Below are positions 23,209-35,359 of a stretch of DNA of 64,000 nt, piece after piece. Both the position numbers and the translations under genes were made by a program. The stretch comes from Pontederia crassipes. Taxonomy: Eukaryota > Streptophyta > Magnoliopsida > Commelinales > Pontederiaceae. Within the stretch, counting starts at the first letter, position 1; the number at the start of each line of letters is the position of its first letter. Under the pieces are notes generated by a model, which was given only the letters and a program-made list of their open reading frames with translations, was not told the origin of the DNA and searched no databases. The stretch lies in NCBI GenBank assembly GCA_030549335.1, contig JAUKPH010000017.1:15043501-15107500 (forward strand), written 5' to 3'.

Positions 23209-24161
23209 ATGGGATCTTATCTTTCAGATTCTATATTCATCTCTAGAACTGCAGAAAAGACATTGGTAACAATACTTTTGTTGTTTTCTATACTTATGCT
23301 AGAAACATGCTTCTTAGCTTGTCCCCTTAATGCAATGTGAGATAATGATGGATGACATTATCCAAATATTTCCCCCTTAAATAAATCATCTTTGTTGAAG
23401 TAATTTGAAAGACTTGATCTTCAAAACTAGTCAGCCATTTCCCTAAAAGTTGTCAACCATTTCATTGTTTCCATTTCGTTGTTTTCTATTACCTGCATCA
23501 TAGGGGCATTTGAATGTATGCCTTAATGTTTAACTTTAGATCATTTGAGGGCCATCTTCTGGTCAAGCTGTAATCATAATAAAAGCTTACGTGACAGGGT
23601 GCACTATCCTTGCCACTAGCGACGTCATACTAACATAAAAACCTGCGGTATGTTTGTGCATTTATGAGGCATTATAAAAATGTTATATAATAGCTAACTC
23701 AGTTTTCTTATTGTCAAGATTATGCAAGAGGGATTAGAATAGTTCAAAGACTCGTACCATTTATTGGCAAATATCTAAATTGCTTCTACACTTCAGATGT
23801 CAAGTAATTTAGGTTGGAGGTGAATGAGTGTGCAAAATCAAGAAAACATAATGCATAGATTAAGTTGACTTCTTCATTTTATGTTCTTGGTATTCTACTC
23901 AAGCTTCTTAACATAATTGTATGTTGATTATATGCTCTTTACTGGGGCGAGTCTCCAAACTGTTGTCCTTATGGTGAACAAGAGGTGCTATGGGACCAAC
24001 TTTTCCATTGAGAATGAACACTGCCAAAATGGCATGCTAACTACTAACTTCAAATTAGATTTTATCTTAGTTGTTACATTTAATTAAGCAATTGGCAGAA
24101 ACACTATTACATTATAAATAAATCGATTAAACATTTCTCGGAGGTTTTCTTAATTAAAAAA
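23209..24161. other. mS23 3' flank and intergenic DNA
   Basis: The first few hundred bases probably hold the mS23 3' UTR (TAATAAAAGC at about 23578 could be a polyadenylation signal). The rest shows no gene. Confidence 0.4.
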
Positions 24162-24975
24162 GGTTTTTTTTCGCTGACCCCTTGAACTATGATTTTTTTT
24201 CGCGTCTACCCACGTCTTTCGAATATTCCGCTTTTTTTTTCACTTAAGTCCATTCATCAATCTCTATTAACTTTTTCATTAATTTTTATTTTTTTATTTA
24301 TGAAATGATCAAATTATCATTTCTTCTAATATTGAAAAATATAAAATAATATATTATAAAAATAAAAATAAAAATTTTACTTCGTCGAATCCATATTGTT
24401 CATGAGTTGAGAACGGGAATTTGATCTTGATCCTTGTGCAGCGAAATGCGGGTTCCCCATAATAATTATGCTCCATTCCTTTAGCCAGTTTAACTATTAA
24501 TATAGGAATCTAGCATGTACAAAATGAAAATTTCATTCTCGATTTTATGAGAATTTTTATGAAAGCATTTCATTTGCTTCTGTTGCAAAAATAAGAGCTT
24601 GAATACCACTTGTAAATAATCCAAAAAACATAACAGGTATAGGAACTACTAAAGGGATTAAACCCTTTCTTTAGCGAAATCTATCTCCACTGGGCGTTCA
24701 AAAAGTTTTTTCGTGCGACAAACAAATAATAAAGTTTTAGAATAATCGAAATTGATATCGTCCGAAGAGCTAAAATTTTATTAAATTATCATTAACAAAT
24801 GTTTTTATATTTACTATTTATATTATTTTAAATTTTAAGAGTAATTTGATCATTTCATAAATTAAAAAAATAAAAATTAATGAAAAAGTAAAAAATGCGA
24901 TATAATTCAAAGAGGATTATACATGGGTAAACATGAAAAAAATTCATAATACAAGAGGTGTCAACAAAAAAAACC
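24162..24975. mobile_element. Foldback MITE (814 bp) carrying plastid-like DNA
   Basis: Arms of about 210 bp are inverted repeats: GGTTTTTTTTCGCTGACCCC at the left, and the complement of GGTGTCAACAAAAAAAACC at the right, with further pairing through TTTATGAAATGATCAAATTA. Both flanks are TTAAAAAA (24154-24161 and 24976-24983), an 8-bp target copy as for hAT-type elements, though an AT-rich octamer is weak evidence. The middle (about 24381-24768) is not palindromic and resembles plastid genes (see next entry). Confidence 0.7.
24395..24760 (-). pseudogene. Plastid-derived fragments: atpI C-terminal part and petD N-terminal part
   Basis: On the minus strand 24660-24585 reads [19 protein letters not shown] then IQALIFAT, the near-terminal helix of the chloroplast ATP synthase a subunit (atpI). 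The native tail is replaced by a short unrelated end. Farther along the same strand, about 24497-24448 reads KLAKGMEHNYYGEPA, the start of cytochrome b6f subunit IV (petD), with a one-base shift just upstream. atpI and petD are not neighbours in plastomes, so the segment is a mosaic. The parts at 24395-24445 and 24670-24760 may also be organellar, but I cannot assign them. No product is expected. Confidence 0.6.
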
Positions 24976-25399
24976 TTAAAAAATGATCAAACATCAGATA
25001 AAACTTTTTTTTCCCTCTCACACCGTGATTTTTCTCTACATTAAGTTTGTTCACTTCTCTTTGTTGATGTAAAGACCACATAATTCATGATTGATGCAAC
25101 TCAGAAAAGTAGATGCGGAATCCTAAGCTTGTCTTTCGAATCCTTTATTGTGGCTTTCAAATTTATGGTTGTGCGTGTGTAGTTATTTGAGCCATCAAAT
25201 ATATCCGAAATGCGCATATTTTGTTGCATTTCCTTGTGTTGCTTGCGATTTACCTGTCATACTTATAAAATCCAACTTTATACATATGAGACTGGCTCTA
25301 CACGTTGAACGATAAAAAAAAAGTGATGTCCGCATTACTTAGTATACAATATTCTTAATTTAACGTGAAAGAAAGAAATGCGAACGAGTAAAATTCTTA
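24976..25399. other. Intergenic DNA between foldback elements
   Basis: No gene or repeat recognised. Confidence 0.4.
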
Positions 25400-26790
25400 T
25401 GACACATATTGAATTTTATTTATCACAATGATCGTCCAATTTTATTTTATAATATCACGATTATCGAACTTTAGAAATATTTCAACTACGATTAGACTGA
25501 ATGTTTACGTGGTACCACATCAATATTTTCCCTCTCTTCCACGTCAGATTAAAAAAATAAAAATTATCGAGTCAACATTTTTTTCTTTGCTTTATCTAAA
25601 CATAATTTTGTATTTACATGGTCATCCAATTTTTCAAAACTTTCAGATAAGGTCATTTAATTTTTCAAATTTTCATTCGTCATCATCATTAAAAACTTAA
25701 AATAATAAATAAAAAAAATATAAATAAAAAATATAAATTTGAAAGCACTTAGACTAACTCGGTACACTTTTTGGCATGACCCATTTGAATGGAGCCGTCC
25801 AAACTTTTTATGTGTATTAAATATATAATTTTATAATAATTAATTATTTTTAATTATGCAAATAAAAATTAGAAAAATAACATATTGATTATATTTTTTG
25901 CACTAAAATTTTAAATAAGAAAAAATATTATAATTAGAAAAATAAAATTTTTTTTCGCATGACATTAGGGCCGAGCCAAATCGTACTAGGAGCAAGGTGC
26001 TAGGCATGGCCCAACATCCAATGGGTTGCTGAGTCAAACATGGTTTTTTATATAATATTATAATAATTAATAATTTTGATTTTTAATATTATAATAATTA
26101 ATAATTTTGCTCCACAACCCGCTCAGTGCCTACCACAACGCTCGATGAGTCATTACGATTTGACTCGACCCCGATGAAATATCACACGAAAAAATATATT
26201 TATTTTCTAATTATAATATTTTTTATTATTTTAAATTTTAGTGCAAAAAATATAATCAGTGTTATTTTTTTGTTTTTTCTTCCTTAATTAAAAATTATTA
26301 ATTATCATAATATTATATATTTAATACACATAAAATCTTTGGATAACTCGATAGGAATGGGCCGTGCCAAAAACTGCGCCGAGTCAGTCTAAGTACCTTT
26401 ATCAAATTTTTATTTTTTATATTTATTATTTATTATTTATTTTTTTAATGATGACCTCGACTGAAAATTTAAAAATTTGAATGATCTTATCTGAAAGTTC
26501 TAAAAAGTTGGATGATCATATAGATACAAAATTAAGTTTGGATGGAGGAGAGAAAAAAATGTTGAAGTGATAATTTTTATTTTTTTTAATCTGACATGGA
26601 GGAGAGATAAAATATTAATGTAATGCCATGTAAGCATCCACGTCAGCGTCACGTAAGCGATTTACTAGCTATAACCGATCGGGATGACCGTGACTGAAAT
26701 ATTTTTAAAGTTCGATAATTTTACAAAGTGAAGTTGGATGACTTTATTGTAAATTCACTCTAAGTTGGATGATCATAATTGAAATGTATT
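25400..26790. mobile_element. 1.4-kb near-palindromic foldback element
   Basis: Nearly the whole stretch is one imperfect inverted repeat centred near 26080. Matching pairs include ATGATCGTCCAA (about 25426) with TTGGATGATCAT (about 26763), CACGTCAGATTAAAAAAATAA (about 25541) with its complement at about 26580-26600, and AACTCGGTACACTTTTTGGC (about 25757) with GCCAAAAACTGCGCCGAGTC at about 26366. A short tandem (TATTATAATAATTAATAATTTTG) sits at the centre. It is non-coding. Ends are approximate and I could not fix a target-site duplication. Mutator-like foldback MITE is the likeliest class. Confidence 0.65.
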
Positions 26791-27133
26791 CCATTATATG
26801 CACATCAAAATTGCAGAATATATATGCTTTAACGAGTCACACACTTTTCTTAAAACGTGTATGTTAAATGCATATTTTTAAACATTTTTCAATATTTTTT
26901 GTTAATACTTTTAATAGTGATAAAAAAATAATTTAAATCATTAATAATAATTATAATTGTCATTTTTAAAATCTTACGAACTTTTGGATATAATTATCAT
27001 TCTTAGTTGAATATAATCATTTTCATACCATTTTATGTTACAAAACTATTTTTATCATTGACAATTCTCTAAGCTATTAGTAAATAAATGTATAAAAAAA
27101 TATAATATAGGAAAAATTATTTGACACCAATAA

Positions 27134-27555
27134 GGATTATTTCTTTAAATCTCCCTTAAACTATTATAATTTTTCGTATCTAACCTCAAAGTACGAAATT
27201 ATGATATTCCTAAAATTTACTGCATATTCTATTTTGATCCTTCCATCTAATTCTGTTAATTTTTTCTGTTATTTTTATTTTTTCATTTGTGAAAAGACTA
27301 AAATATCCTTTCACAAACTCTTCTCTATTTTAATGTTAAAAAATAATAAAAAAAGATAGAAAAGTTCGTGGAAGAGCATTTTAGTCTTTTTACAAATATG
27401 AAAAAGCAAAACTAACAAAACAAATAATAAAATTAGATGAAAGGATTAAAGTGGAAAATACAATAGAGTTTAGAGATATCGTAAAGTAAGTTCATACTTT
27501 GAAGTTAGATGCGAAAAATTGTGATAATTTCAGAGGAGGTTTAAAGAATTAACTC
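27134..27555. mobile_element. Small foldback MITE
   Basis: Arms of about 190 bp: GGATTATTTCTTTAAATCTCC at the left pairs with GGAGGTTTAAAGAATTAACTCC at the right, and AATTTTTCGTATCTAACCTC pairs with GAAGTTAGATGCGAAAAATT. The loop is near 27345. It shares inner phrases with the 24162-24975 element (TTTTTATTTTTTCATTTGTGAAA), so they may be relatives. No clear target duplication. Confidence 0.6.
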
Positions 27556-30500
27556 CATGAAAAATATGAGCTCATTTTTTTTCTATATATATAAAGGCTT
27601 AAATCGTTATATAATTTGTGTTTTCACTAGTCTGATTTTTTTTTTCTGTCGATCTGTCCCAAGTCTCGTGCGGTCCAAGCCGAATTGGACTCGGTCGGAA
27701 TCAATGTTCTAAAAATCTTATTGGATCGATCAATTCAAACGATTCAATCACGAACCGATGGCAAGACGGCTGGGTTCAACCTCAAAATCGCTTTTGACAT
27801 CAAATAGGGAAAAACGATTGAACTGGAAAAACCGGTGAACTGTTTTAACAGAATTCAAGTTCAAGTTTAAAAAATCAAAGAAAATCAGAAAAAGAGGGAA
27901 AATAAAGTATTAAAAGGTAAGTTAGTAATAAGGAGAAAATGAGAGGTAAAAAAATAAACAGAAATAAAAATAAATAGGCAAGTGTTTAAAATTAAATAAT
28001 ATCAAAAAGGTAAATTAAAAATTTATATTAACCGGTTTGATCTTTTGGTTCGATTTATTTCCATCGATTCAACTTGACCATGTGCGAGAGCCGAGTAGGA
28101 TTTTACAGCATCGTTAAACATGTAGCTAAAAGAACCCGAGAAACATGAGGACATGTAGCTAAAAGACGACGTTAATCATTCAGACTAATCGTAACACTAA
28201 CAGTTATGTGTTTGGTCCTTATCAATTCGATTAAGTTGATGTTTTCTCTTGATTGTTTGCTCGACTCGGCCAAAACTTTTTGCTTGCAAAGACATGGAGC
28301 CAATTTCATTCCAACTCTGGTAAAGGAAACTTGTTTGTTCATTTTGCGGATTGTCAAACGTTTTCCGTGAGAAAAATTGATGCGGCGTAAGCAAAAATCT
28401 ACAAACAATCCACAATCTGTCAAGAGAGATTACTTTCAAACATTGGTCCAGTTCATAGTTAATATACTGACAGGCGAGATGATCGCTGATCTACCAAGAC
28501 AACCAAAAACATACTCTATGATTTCAGATTTGTCTCGATTGAATTCTGGCCATTAAAAACTGAAAGAAGACACGTATCAAAAAGGTGATGAAATAAAGAA
28601 GAGGTATTAAAGAAACAATGGTGTGACATGTAGCAGCGGAAGAGGAGAGCTCACTTTCGGATGGTGGATCGTCCAGCTCCTGCTATGTCCAAAACAAAGA
28701 CATGGACTGCACTTAAAAGTTGCAGAAGATAACGAAGCCCCAGTACCCCACTAAGTAACTCACCCACTTCACATTTCTAACTCCTTGTAACATGACACAA
28801 ATGGAGATGTTTGGTGCGGTGGCCATTGAGGCAACAAGTTCCTGGAATCAAGGGCTGGCGTTTGCTTCCACCTTCAGCATGGAATATAGCGGACAACGAG
28901 CTGACCCTTTGTGGACTTTGCTGCCTGCGCTGGCAAATTTGCAGACATCACCCACCTAGAAACAAATACATGTATATTTATTTACATGCAGATTTGGCGC
29001 ACTAATGGGCGTAACGATGCAAAAGAGAAGATTCTGGTGATGTGTGCCGGGGGGGTCCCCTGACTTGATGCAAAGTTTCTGAACAATCGGCCGTCTTTAA
29101 TAAAGTTCATGCACTGGAAGGAGATGCAGCTGTTCACCGTAGAGCTGCTTGTGGCGAGGCTAAAAGCCCTAACAAGTTCTGAGGTTTCTGAAGCTGCATT
29201 CAGGAAAAAAAGATGTGAGGGGAGAGTCTTGCTTTTGCCTGTGTTCATCTTCATGTTTATACAACAGACAACATATTTTAATGGATGAAAATATACTACA
29301 TGCATCATTGTTCTAGCCTGATAAAACTAGTTAAGATACAGCTGAAATGACCCCTATAGCTTTTTTTTGTTCATCCTGCATGATCATGCTGGGTCAGCTG
29401 GCTCCCCTTGTTACGCACACGCTATCAACTTTGAGGTCTACTGCAAACGAGAGCACTAAACTTAGGACACAAATACTAGTAGTCTAAAAGAGGGTTGAAA
29501 CATTCGGTATAATTATTGTGTAGGTAGTGAAGGAACCCAGACCTCTTCATGCTTCTACTTGATTACCCCTGACTGTTTGAATGTGCCCCGGTTTGAAATT
29601 TTTTAACCATTCTTCCAATAATTGGAGCAACTATGTTCCTACAGTTCTTTAAACCGTGGGACTAAAGGATAAAAAAATATAAATATTTGGATGAAAAGTC
29701 AGAAACAAGACTTTAGTTTTTGCTTTCTTCTTATAGGAGTTTTATTGTCGATTTATGATCTTTCTTTGCGTCCAGAGTGGATCGAGAACTGAATGACATG
29801 AAAAAATGTGAGTACATATGAACATGGTCTCACTAATGGCAAGGTGGGTGCAAGAAAAGAGGAATAAAGGAAGGTACTGAGTTGTTTCTTCCTGTACTTT
29901 GTCTCTGATCATTGCAGACAAAACTGTTGGCATACAGAACAGAACTGTGAGTCGAACTCAAGAGTGGAAAATTCCTACTGAAAATGTATCTACGCAGAAA
30001 CTTTATTTTCTTCGAGCATGTGATTGGTTCAAGCGGCAAGTGTTGTAATCTTTCTGTAAGGAGAATTACACCAAATCCTCAAAGTTTGATGCTTACACTA
30101 TGCTCAGAAATTTAAAAACAATTACAGGAAGAGAAAAAAAAAACAGAAAACATGTTGGCTAGATGATTGCACGACCAGCTATGGGTTTTATTTTTATTTA
30201 TGACTTTGATCAAGCTCTTTTTTTTTCTCTCTTCTCAAAAGTGGTAACTTAGGTGATCTCTCTCTCTCTCTGGTGTGGAAACCGTTTGCTTATGTGACAC
30301 AGATACCAAAAATTTGAAAGGATCGTTCAGACTTCAGATAACAAATGCCACGCTCCTAAAAATCTGGTTCAAGATTATTTTCTATTTAATATTCTGACAT
30401 TTTTTTAGTGCCAATTTGTAGAGATCTATCGAATGTGTACGGTACATGTTTAGGTACCAGACCAGAACAAGTCGCATGCTCCCTCCTCCTTGTTGTTCTC

Positions 30501-31860
30501 ACGTCTCAATCATTTATCATTTTAAGATATCGCACTGCTTCGTTTAAGTACTACTCTTTTCTTATTTTAAAAGCCAATTCTTTCTTAAATTAATTTCTTT
30601 TACTTTGCCGTGAGCACAGGAAGAATATTTATTCACGATTTCAGAAATGAGTTTTCAGGCAGATAAGTAGGAATTATATAATGAACAAATAAGCCCGGAT
30701 TTGGCAAGATAAGCCTATCAAGTATCCAATATTTAGGTGTTGAGCTAAAATCATTCAGAAAAAAAAAACCAATAGTTGATGAAAGAAAACTCTTGAGAGT
30801 TTCATGAACTGTTCCTCTTTGGTTTGCAAGCCTTAAACTGCACAAGCAGTTCATTAAACAAGAAAGTCAATTTTTTTGTTCTAGTCAAAACAGTGAAACT
30901 CAAACTGCCAATACAGAAACTGCTAATGGACTGTTTCAGATTGTTTCTGTTTCAACTGGTTCTGAAGCAGCTCCGTCAGAATTACTCATTGGAAAGAATA
31001 AGATGCAGGCATACTAATTACACCTTGATGTCAGGTTACAAATGATGCTTACAAAGCCTAAAAGTAACCTCACTACACCACGAGCATTACTGATATCTTT
31101 GCATGTGATCCTCCATTTTGTCTCTTCAAATTGTAACCATCGATCCGATCGGATCTTAATCTTTATATTTATTAGAGAAGTCGTCACCTCCATGTTCACA
31201 GCATGCACTAACCACATGTGTGTCGCACCTAATCCTGTCCTCCCTAAATTGTCCACATTCGACATGTGAATGCATTGCATATAATTACTGAGTCCAATCC
31301 ACAGTGAGACATCTGAACTGGAACCACTACTTAGCAGTCTATGCAATCCTAATTATGATTCATTGGACGAGTCAATTCCACTGTTACTTTAGCTTGTTGT
31401 TTATAGTGAATTATATAACACTTGATTCACCAAACTAAAGTATATATATGTTCCTTTAAGAAGAGCTAGAAACTATCTGAAGCCATATTACCATTTCCAC
31501 CAGTTAATAAATTATTATTTTTTAAATGGAAGTCATGAGAAATAATAACTTTTTTCCTTCTTTTGAGACTGCACTTTATGAATTTTTAATTTGGCTCCTA
31601 CTGTGTATCATGATGCAGAGAGAGAAAGATCATGTCAAAGAGGAGGCTTCATGTTAATCCTTGTTAATTTATAGGTTCCCTCACTCAAGAACATGTTACA
31701 TGTTCTGGTTCCCTTTTCAATCTTTCTACAACTTTTTCAGCAAAGTCCTCATTATCATTCATTGCAAACTTCTTTTATGGTTAATTTAATTAAGCACTAA
31801 TTAACCTCCTCACTGTTTCTTAATCAAGTAGCATTTGAATTCATATTCTTCCCAATTGGG
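27556..31860. other. Intergenic DNA, no gene recognised
   Basis: About 4.3 kb with only short ORFs (up to about 110 codons) on either strand and no domain I recognise. About 27650-28110 is rich in ACCGG/GGTTCGA phrases like those at 15990 and 20690, suggesting an old dispersed repeat. Base composition at 28640-29250 is less AT-rich than its surroundings, so an untranslated RNA or eroded gene is possible but not shown. A (TC)n run lies at about 30256-30272. Confidence 0.4.
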
Positions 31861-31865
31861 GTTCC

Positions 31866-31876
31866 TATATATAAGC
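31866..31876 (+). promoter_or_regulatory. Isolated TATA-box-like site without a following ORF
   Basis: CTATATATAAGCTCCC sits in a locally less AT-rich setting followed by pyrimidine-rich sequence (about 31900-31980), the look of a plant core promoter and 5' leader. The first ATG (about 31999) opens only a seven-codon ORF. It could drive a non-coding RNA or be chance in AT-rich DNA. Confidence 0.25.
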
Positions 31877-32619
31877 TCCCTTGCATATTAAGTTATTAAC
31901 ATTTTTATCTTATCTTTTTTGTCCCACCACTTTCTTTGTTTTCTCTTTTTCTTTTGGTTCATCTCAAATCATTCTCTCCAGTTATTTGTTTGTAACCAAT
32001 GAATAAGTATAATATATTTTAATTTATTTATGTCTCATCCCTAATTTCTAGAATTTAAATTTGTTGCCCTTCGCTACACCTTCACTCCATCCATGTTTAC
32101 AAATGCTAGCTTAATATTACTTTGACATAATATTTTTTTAATTAATAAAATACCAAAGATTGCAGTATTCTTAAGATTAACTTATAACTTATAAGTGTGG
32201 AAACAATTGGATTAATAAAACACCTAATTGTTTGACGAAATTTAAGGTATAACAAAAAAAAAGGTATTCATAACTTTGATGAAAATTTTATGTGAAAAAT
32301 ATTATTTGAATTGGTAATATAATAGCAAAAATTTTAAAACAGCAAGAGCTCTGAGATTTCTTAGATTAGGGGTAATCATGCTTGGAAGATTGGAATTAGA
32401 TCAGTATACGGATCATATTGCATATTTAAATCATGAAAAATATGGACTAGTAATTTCCCTCTCATATAAGTATCGAAAATTACTCTAATATTGATTAAAA
32501 AATATATTTGGCTATCAATCTTTTTATTATAAGTAAAATTATTAATAACTTCTCACATTTACATGTGTAGAAATTTAAATGTTCAATATTATCCTCACCT
32601 CATATTAAAAATATCGAGT

Positions 32620-34560
32620 TGGCCTGCAAAATTATTTTCTCAAAAGCATAATGCAAGGCCTTCAAAAGTATCATTTTGCCACTTAGCAATCAGGAGAAAT
32701 GTTATATTTGATTAATTTTATTTTGTCTTTGATTTTAATCATAATGATTAGGACTAATCATAAGCTAGTCCATTTGTGACCTAATCTAGTTTGGCCTAGC
32801 TCGGTCTAACATATTTGAAAAAATAAGTAAGACCATAATTTATAATGAAGCTTATTTATTTAAATAAATTTATTGTATTTATAAATTGTCTGGCCTATTA
32901 ATTTATAATATCAACATGTAACTAACTTGTTCATTACAAATTTAAATCACAATAGCACTTTATGTATATCTTTTTATAATTAAATATTTATTTTTCGTGT
33001 GAGCTTGGCTTATTCTGACTCATTATCAGCCCAAGTAATAACCAATATCAATTTTAAAAAATAAACTTTTATGAATATAGAAAATATATTATATGAGTCT
33101 TGAAGAATAACTAACGTGATGTCTATAATAATTTGATTATGAAAAAATAAAATACACCTAGTAACTCTAGGATCATTTGCAACTAGCATTATCACTAGTA
33201 TCAATTGCCATGCACTTGACAAATTTTGTCTAATATGATTAATTTTCCAATTATGAAAGGCAATAATAATTGTAACAAACTAACAATCCAAGTTTGAGTT
33301 GTTTGAATGATAAACATGAGTTCATAGCAAAATAAATCACCCATAATTCATATTCAATAATCATATACAATTTGTTCATTTCAATGTTCAATAATCAATA
33401 TCAATGCACTCAATACCAAAATTATAGATTCAATAATCAATAAGATATCTTGTTGTGCGTTGAGGTTTCAATTAATAATAATATTGGCTACGATGTTTTG
33501 CTTTGTTTTTTACTTGCATCACAATTCGGTTGCACTATGCATCTTAAATAGTTCTTTGATTGGGAGTAGCTTCCAACTCCGTTCATCTTGATGTTCATTT
33601 TCATAAGAAAAAGACTTTTCAATTAATTAAAAAAATACCAAGGTACTTTCATATTCGATGATGATCATGGGCAAATGATGTTGTGATAAAAGGACCTCTT
33701 TTAGCAAAGGATTGCACCATATTGATGAGATCATTTTCCTTGCACTAGGAGAGATCATGCACCACAAGAATGGTGACCCAAAAATCTTCAATTTCACTAT
33801 CTTCTTATCTATATTGTATGCCCCTCCAATATAATATCTACAATAAAATGTTCTCCATTAGAATCACTATGCTTTGCGATATTTCCAATTTTTTTTACTT
33901 TTATTTTATTAGTTTATTTACTATCTCTAAACTCCAATAAAAATAACCAACAATAGAAAGGACAAAAAGTTTAATTAACAACCAACTAAACAACTCAATC
34001 ACTACATAGTCTTTCAAAACTCAAGGCAAGTTGCACTAGTTTGAACTAAGTCATGAGACAACACAACTGGGTCGAGGGTTGACGCGAGTTGTATTCTCAT
34101 CTTTGTGAGTAAATGGTGGATCAGATAGACACAAGCTAGATAATCACAAACTTAGGTCAAGTGTTGATCATACCTAACCCGGATCACTAAAAACTCGAGT
34201 TGGGTCAGCTTCAATTACCATTTGGCATATGTTTCAACGAATTCGATATCTAAACATGGGTTGAGTCATAAGGAATCCGGGTCAAGTTCTAGGTAATGTA
34301 AGTTGATCTAAATTTAAAATTAGTTCTTTTATAGGACTATGCAATCCAATGAAACTTTAAAATGATTCTAAGGTCTAAGGTATAAATACATGGGAGGAAT
34401 AAACATAACTTAATTATTATAAATTCATACTCGTGGATTAGTCAAAACAATACATACTTTCCCTCTAACCAATTAATTCCATTCTTCCATTCTTTGTTTC
34501 TTCCATCTTGATTGATTTTGTGCCTAATCCAATTGTAGCAGCATCATGGTTGGGACGGAG
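32620..34560 (-). repeat. Old long direct repeat, left copy (possible LTR)
   Basis: It shares ordered phrases with the right copy: CAAAAG.AT...TTGCCACTTA.CAAT (32665-32695 and 35375-35410), TCAATAATCAATATCAATGCA (33390 and 35815), CTCTTCAATTAATT..AAAATACCAA.GTACTTTCA (33617 and 35995), AAACTCGAGT..GGT (34190 and 37629), and GTAGCAGCAT.TG near 34540 with GTGGCAGCATTGTG near 37885. No coding capacity is visible. Confidence 0.4.
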
Positions 34561-35359
34561 GGTTGGGAGGGGGGTTGGGGTGGATGTCGTGGGTATGAGA
34601 GAGGGAGATTTTAGTGATCCATAATAATCATATTCCAATGCAACTTAAACTATTTAAAATTTATACTTAGAATAGGTTATAACTCATAAAGAAACTAATT
34701 TCAAATTTAAGTCTAACTATAATATTTTTTTATTCTCTTTTATTTATATTTTTCCCTAATTACCTATCTTATTATTTTATTTCCCTCAAATTTTTATCTT
34801 ATTTTATATTGTTATCTAATCTTTTCTTTCCATTTTCCTCATTATTATATATTTTTATAAAATTGTGTGGACCATTAAATTATTATTTCCTTAAAATGAA
34901 ATTCATTGTTGAATTTTACTTGAGGTAGAATATAGTAATCAAATTGTGGTAACTTCTTGCGTAAATTTTTATTATGGATCCCACAAATTACTACTTTATC
35001 TAACGCATTAACACATATCCTTTGCATAAATATTATATTGGCTATCCTTTAGTGATGAGTCATGGTGCAGGTTGTATTTAATTGTGACAAAATCTAAGGC
35101 AATAGCACATACTTTCTAATCAAATAGGACAGCCATGGAAGGTCCAATCATGGGATGGTTACATTTGATTATAGGCTCATAAGTTGGTGTTGCAAGCAAA
35201 CAAAGATGCATCTCATACGCATTTATATTTTCATTCAATGTACTACATTAGGCAATCAACGTATACCAAAAAATATATATAAAAGTTACCTAAATTTACA
35301 CTAAATGGTGTAATGGATGCTCTGCATTTGCACATGGTCTATCTACTAACCTTAGGCTT

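Noticed and set aside
29370..29405. Sequence GATCATGCTGGGTCAGCTGG, like a miR167 passenger strand
   Set aside because: No partner TGAAGCTGCCAGCATGATCT is found nearby; the closest stretch (TGAAGCTGCATTCAGG near 29190) does not pair well.
31014..31346. 110-codon minus-strand ORF
   Set aside because: No recognisable domain and an overlapping plus-strand ORF of similar size; most likely chance.
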